This document shows positions 60,047 through 64,000 of a stretch of DNA of 64,000 nt, one piece after another; the stretch's first letter is position 1; every line of letters begins with the position of its first letter. The stretch lies in assembly GCA_016647705.1 (NCBI GenBank), contig CM028328.1:40028501-40092500 (forward strand), written 5' to 3'. Source of the DNA: Eucommia ulmoides. Lineage: Eukaryota > Streptophyta > Magnoliopsida > Garryales > Eucommiaceae. The position numbers were made by a program, and so were the translations under genes. Below the pieces are notes generated by a model that saw only the letters and a program-made list of their open reading frames with translations, made no database searches and had not been told where the DNA came from.

Positions 60047-60130
60047 CAAGATCCAATAATCTAGCCAACTTCAAAATGAAATTCAGAGAGTCGATTACTT
60101 TACTGACACGCCTAGTTTTTTCAAAGTCAG
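60047..60130 (+). repeat. Direct repeat, right copy
   Basis: Partner of 59079-59165: CAAGATCCAATAATCTAGCC, AACTTCAAAAT, CGCCTAGTTTTTTC. The sequence from here to 60730 is AT-rich without a recognised gene. Confidence 0.75.
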
Positions 60131-60729
60131 ACAGGCACATGAGGACATAAGTGGGATGTGTTGAACTTTTCGAAATTAAGAGGGTTGTAGGTGCCAATAG
60201 TGACAAGATACATAAAGATATAGCAAATTCAAATTCCATATTCTTGGAAAATCTATTGTCCATCTCCTCTTAAAGTAGCAGGAAACTATTAAATTTTTTG
60301 GTATTATAATGTGTGTCGCTTGGTTCCTACAATGAGGGGGTTGAGTGTAGTTCAAGATGTTCACAACCGGGCTTGGTTTGTAAACTTATTAGTTAGAAGT
60401 CTTATGATCATGTTAATTTGGTTTTTTTTTGTTACACTTCAATTGAGATCACGAGTTTGAGGACAAATGGAGGAAATGAAATATCTGGTATGTATGTTGT
60501 TTATAGGTTCGCTTGAAATTAAAAGTGGAATTCTATAAAAATACAATAGAATCATAATAAGGCTACTGATTTTATGTGGTTTGGAATGGTGGATGGTAAA
60601 CAAAAGCATCTTAAGAAGGTAGATGTAGTTTTGAGGAATAATCAATTACTTTATTTGTAATTTATGAGTTCCTAACATATATATCTAATGAATGACTGCA
60701 TAAATTACACTATAATTGGTAAGAGTTTT

Positions 60730-61330
60730 CAACATTTATGGGTGGCAACTGCCTTCATACCCCATGGTGTCCCCTAATGTTTCATCCTTGTTTTGAGGTT
60801 GTCTTGGGTTTGAGAGTAAACTTAAGGTACGAGAGTTGTAATTCCATAGCGGATGTGGAGATCTTGGCTGCAATGTTGAGGTGCAAGTGTAATGCCTTTC
60901 TAGCCTCTAATCTGGGTTTGCCATTGGTACCATCTGGTAGAATGATTGTCATTTGGGATTCTGTTTTAGTGAGGTTGAGAAGAGATCAGGTAGTTTAAAT
61001 TGCCAATATTTGTCCAGGGCATAAGGCTTATCTTAGTTAGTGCATGTACTCTGGTTTACCAGCGTACTAATGTTATTCTTGATATCACGACGATAGAATA
61101 TAAGTTAGAAAAGGCTTCGTGAGAATTCCTTTGCGGTGGTCTATGGATGAGTTTGATTATCATCTGTTGTGGCAGAAGGAGGTTACAAGCCCAGAGTTGG
61201 CCGTTGGGGTTTAAATATTTTGAAATTTTCAGTAGGGCGTTGTTAGGTAGCATATTTTTGTGGCGGAGTATGATATTTTGTGGCAAAAGGTAATTGCATA
61301 TAATTCTGCGGAAGTTGATTTGATGGTTGG
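60730..61330 (+). mobile_element. LINE (L1-type) reverse-transcriptase 3' part
   Basis: Blocks in order on plus: CFEVVLGLRVNLR, SNLGLPLVPS (plant L1: YLGLPLGA), VIWDSVLVRLRR, then in shifted frames LVSACTLVYQRTNV, KLEKASREFLCGG and FSRALLGS, matching the region after the RT catalytic core (ALLGKWLWR in intact copies). Frame shifts and stops are present near 60995 and beyond. About 500 codons expected between endonuclease and this block are missing or displaced by the sequence at 58166-60700. Confidence 0.65.
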
Positions 61331-61509
61331 ACATCTAAAGTTTAGTCTTTAGGGAAATCTTAACTCTTAAGAGAGCTTGAGCAGAATATATGTGGTACAA
61401 TTTTTTTTATGCCAAGCCCCGATGTGTCTATTTGGTTATTGCATGTCTGGTGGTGTGGCGGAGTTGCAAAACATTTTCATCAGATGGTAAAGGGGCTTTG
61501 GTGGTTTTT

Positions 61510-61740
61510 TTTTTCCTAGTTTCTGTTCCCAGAATTTTGGCCCCAGAAACAGAAAAACATAAGCGAAAAAAAGGTCACAAACGCCACCTTAGGTTGCATA
61601 TTTTATTGCAGGTTATAACTGACCTAATTCTGCTAGTTTTTGTCGTCAGAATTTGGGAACAGAGAGAAAACAAGCAGCGAAAAAGGCTCACTCAATGCCA
61701 CCTTAGGATCCTCATTTCGTTACAAGTTACAATCAGTGTA
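61510..61740 (+). repeat. Two ~120-bp tandem units
   Basis: TAGTTTCTGTTCCCAGAATT...GCCACCTTAGGTTGCAT and TAGTTTTTGTCGTCAGAATT...GCCACCTTAGGATCCTC lie head to tail. They carry the same TGTTCCCAGAA/CAGAAAAC words as the fold-back block at 18230. The open frame across them is probably not a gene. Confidence 0.6.
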
Positions 61741-62064
61741 ATTGTTCTCTCCTGGATTGGGAGACTGAACCTGTATATTCCCTGCTTGGACTTCTGCATA
61801 CTTCTCATTTTAGGAGTTGGCACGGTTGAAGATGCTTTGGTTTGTTGGTGTGCTACATTTGAGAGGCTTTGAACCACGAATGACCTGCGAAAAAGGTTCA
61901 AATTATCAGGACTTGGTGTTGTGTTTCCCCAAAAGAGGAGACTAATTCACATCTTGTGCTTCACATTGGAAGGAAATGAAATATCTTAGTGGTTTCCTAC
62001 TGCTTTACACTCAAATGTACTGTCAGTGATTTCCTCATTTATTTTTCTCTAATATATATATATA

Positions 62065-63577
62065 CTAGGGTATAACCCGTGCCTGAAGGCACGGATCAAA
62101 AAATAAAAAAATAAATAAATTGGTACAATGTCCTCAGTATATACAACATTTTGCAACTATTTCATTTTGAAAACATGAATAATAACTAACAATTGAACAT
62201 CAATAATTAATAATAATAACTAACAATGGAGATCCGCACTTATTTCATTTGAACATCAATAATAACTAACAATCAAGAATAAAATAATAATAACTAACAA
62301 TCAAGTGAGAGTAGCCCGGCGATAAGCAAACCAATAGTCTCGTTGCTGATAATGAAGAGAAAACATAAAAACGAAAAAGAACAGGGAAAAATCGTGAAAA
62401 CAGGAAACAAAACCAAACTGCAACTCCATCCGACAGTGACAACCAATCCACCGACGACGACAACCAATTCCGGCAAAACCATACTCCCTAATTCAAGAAT
62501 CCATGTCCATATGCTCATCCTTAGTTGGCCCCACCGCCAAACCCATAACCGCCCCATCGTTCCATCACCATTTCATATCCTATAACAAAAATGGTTGACA
62601 ACTAAAACAAAGATAAAAATAAACTGAAACATAAACAAAAATACACTCCATTAAAATACACTCCATTTTGTTGCGGAAGCAAATTAAGAAAAGAACCGTG
62701 CTAGAACATACAATTCAATTGCATCTAGTTCAAAAAAAAATCCAGTCCCATTTCTTAAAAATTTCAGGCCAATCGCTCAGGCTTCTGAAAGGAAAGCTTG
62801 AAATAAAAACGAAATTCCGGCGAACTTGTAGTAGAATTTAAGGGCAAATGTAAGATCGTAGAATTGTCGGAGAATTCAAATCATATATCTTGAAAAACTA
62901 ACCGAAATTTGCTCGATCCGAATAATTTTCTGCTCCATTATCTCTCTTTATTGATTCAGACGCAACCTCTCTTCTCTCTCGCTCTAGAATACCAAAACCC
63001 CTCTAAAAAAACCACCAAAACGTTGCTTAAACCCACCTCTTATACCCATTGACCCCCCTACCACCGGCAATATTGGTAAAAGCCCATAGCTCCCCGAGTA
63101 CTGCTGGTTACTGGAAACGAACTTTATAGAAATGGAAACATAAATACAGGAGCAGAAACACTTTACAAATGCACCTTATAATCTATAAACAATGAAAAGA
63201 GTAAGGCTGAAGGGTGAGTTTTCACCATCTATTTTCAATAAAACCTTAATACAAAAAAAGAAAAAAAAAAATAGAAAGGAAAAAAAAATCATCTATAGAT
63301 ATTTACCCATATCGAAGAATGATGTAAAAAAGACATTTCCTTGGAACATTGTGGGGGACAGTGTGATGACACTGCCCCCTCCCCCCCCCCCAAACACACT
63401 TTTCCCTTTTTTTTAATAGAGGGCTCAGAATCCACATTACACCACCTATTCATAAAAAATTGGGAATGGGAATACAGAAATAAGGGAAAGACAGAAATAT
63501 GGGAACGGACACAAGCAGAAACAATACTTTGGTTGGAACAAAATCACACTAAACAAACACCACCTATATAATAGAGA
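62065..63577 (-). mobile_element. Helitron-like non-autonomous element
   Basis: On the minus strand the left edge ends with a hairpin (CCGTGCC-TTCA-GGCACGG, 62077-62094), then GGTTATACC and CTAG, with T following. A short GC hairpin about 10 nt before CTRR is the hallmark of a Helitron 3' end. At the other edge the minus strand starts TCTCTATTATATAGG, a typical 5' TC terminus. The 1.5-kb interior has no RepHel gene. The 5' flanking base is T instead of the expected A, so the 5' limit is less sure. Confidence 0.6.
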
Positions 63578-64000
63578 ATTTGGTAAAAAAACATTGAACT
63601 AAAATCTTACCTTTGAGACATGTTGACAGCAGAAAGATAGCAATGTTTACTTTATGTTTCGGTCATAAAATTGCTTTCAATTTATTATGCATTTAATTAA
63701 TATCGAAGGAAACTAAAAATTAACTGCAACAAATGACAAATAAAGTGCAGAAAATAGCAAATGGAATGCAACAACTCGCAAACGAAAACGAAACATGCAG
63801 AAAATCAAAACGAAACCCAAATTGAAGATCAAAATGAAAATAAACTTGAAAACATAAAGGAACTGCAGGATGCAAAAACAAAATAATTCACATTACAGTA
63901 TGAGGGGAGTATATAAACTTCTTCACCATTCAACTTTTTCTCATATTACTCTTACAAACGAAAATGAAACATGCAGAAAATCAAAATAAAACCAATTGCA
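63578..64000. other. AT-rich end of window with a 43-bp direct repeat
   Basis: CGAAACATGCAGAAAATCAA with flanks recurs at 63783-63825 and 63957-64000. A donor-like CAAAGGTAAG on minus near 63612 is isolated. No gene is supported. Confidence 0.5.

Noticed and set aside
62266-62585. Short frames on both strands
   Set aside because: They fall within the Helitron-like element, overlap each other on opposite strands and show no motif.
63192-63571. Lys-rich and Pro-rich frames
   Set aside because: They come from A-runs and C-runs at the end of the Helitron-like element.

Overview
This window is AT-rich plant nuclear DNA, probably from a eudicot. The evidence is spliced plant genes with transit or signal peptides, many Ty1/copia and Ty3/gypsy remains, MITEs, Mutator-like and Helitron-like elements, and a plant LINE. 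I see no rRNA, tRNA, CRISPR or prokaryotic operon structure. Very little of the 64 kb is host coding sequence; most is layered transposon debris, much of it inside introns.

Layout. (1) 1-17026, minus strand: the 5' half of an apoplastic-type gamma-glutamyltranspeptidase (GGT1-like) gene. Exon 1 is at 16664-17026, exon 2 at 663-1180 and the start of exon 3 at 1-82. Intron 1 has grown to about 15.5 kb and holds a hAT-type MITE (2241-2867, exact 8-bp target duplication), a decayed copia element (about 4240-7440) and a second copia element with both LTRs (7713-15301). Exon 2 carries a one-base frame error and lacks an acceptor AG, so this copy looks like a pseudogene. (2) 17-23.5 kb: an (AT)n tract, a Harbinger-type MITE containing a fold-back insert, a gypsy-type LTR, and a 2.8-kb solo gypsy LTR lying between two diverged AT-rich repeats.

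(3) About 24.5-35.0 kb is the most unusual region. It looks like a large Mutator-like (MULE/FAR1) transposon. Each flank carries an array of about 108-bp tandem units, inverted relative to each other, and the right array itself turns around to form a palindrome of about 1.6 kb. Between the arrays two damaged coding regions point at each other: a 'putative plant transposon protein' gene with internal 45-residue repeats (27514-29111, plus) and a FAR1/FRS-type MULE transposase (33187-30553, minus).

(4) 35.6-37.2 kb: a minus-strand solo LTR with GC-rich near-palindromes. 37.7-38.5 kb: a terminal exon of unknown type and a perfect hairpin. 40.5-41.5 kb: a possible terminal exon, a 36-copy AAT microsatellite and a small split GRF-zinc-finger gene. 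42.6-48.6 kb: a minus copia LTR, a gypsy solo LTR (TTAAC on both sides) and a truncated plus-strand copia element. (5) 48.7-53.2 kb: an unclassified LTR-like repeat containing a Harbinger MITE (51607-52498). 54.15-55.95 kb: a Mutator-like element enclosing gene-like sequence (a Pack-MULE candidate). (6) From 56572, plus strand: exon 1 of a plastid FATTY ACID EXPORT (TMEM14 family) gene. Its downstream sequence is filled by a broken LINE (57.6-61.3 kb) and other insertions. A Helitron-like element follows at 62065-63577.

No set of genes here forms a pathway; the two host genes are unrelated (extracellular glutathione turnover, and plastid fatty-acid export). All gene names come from remembered family motifs read by eye. 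No search was run.
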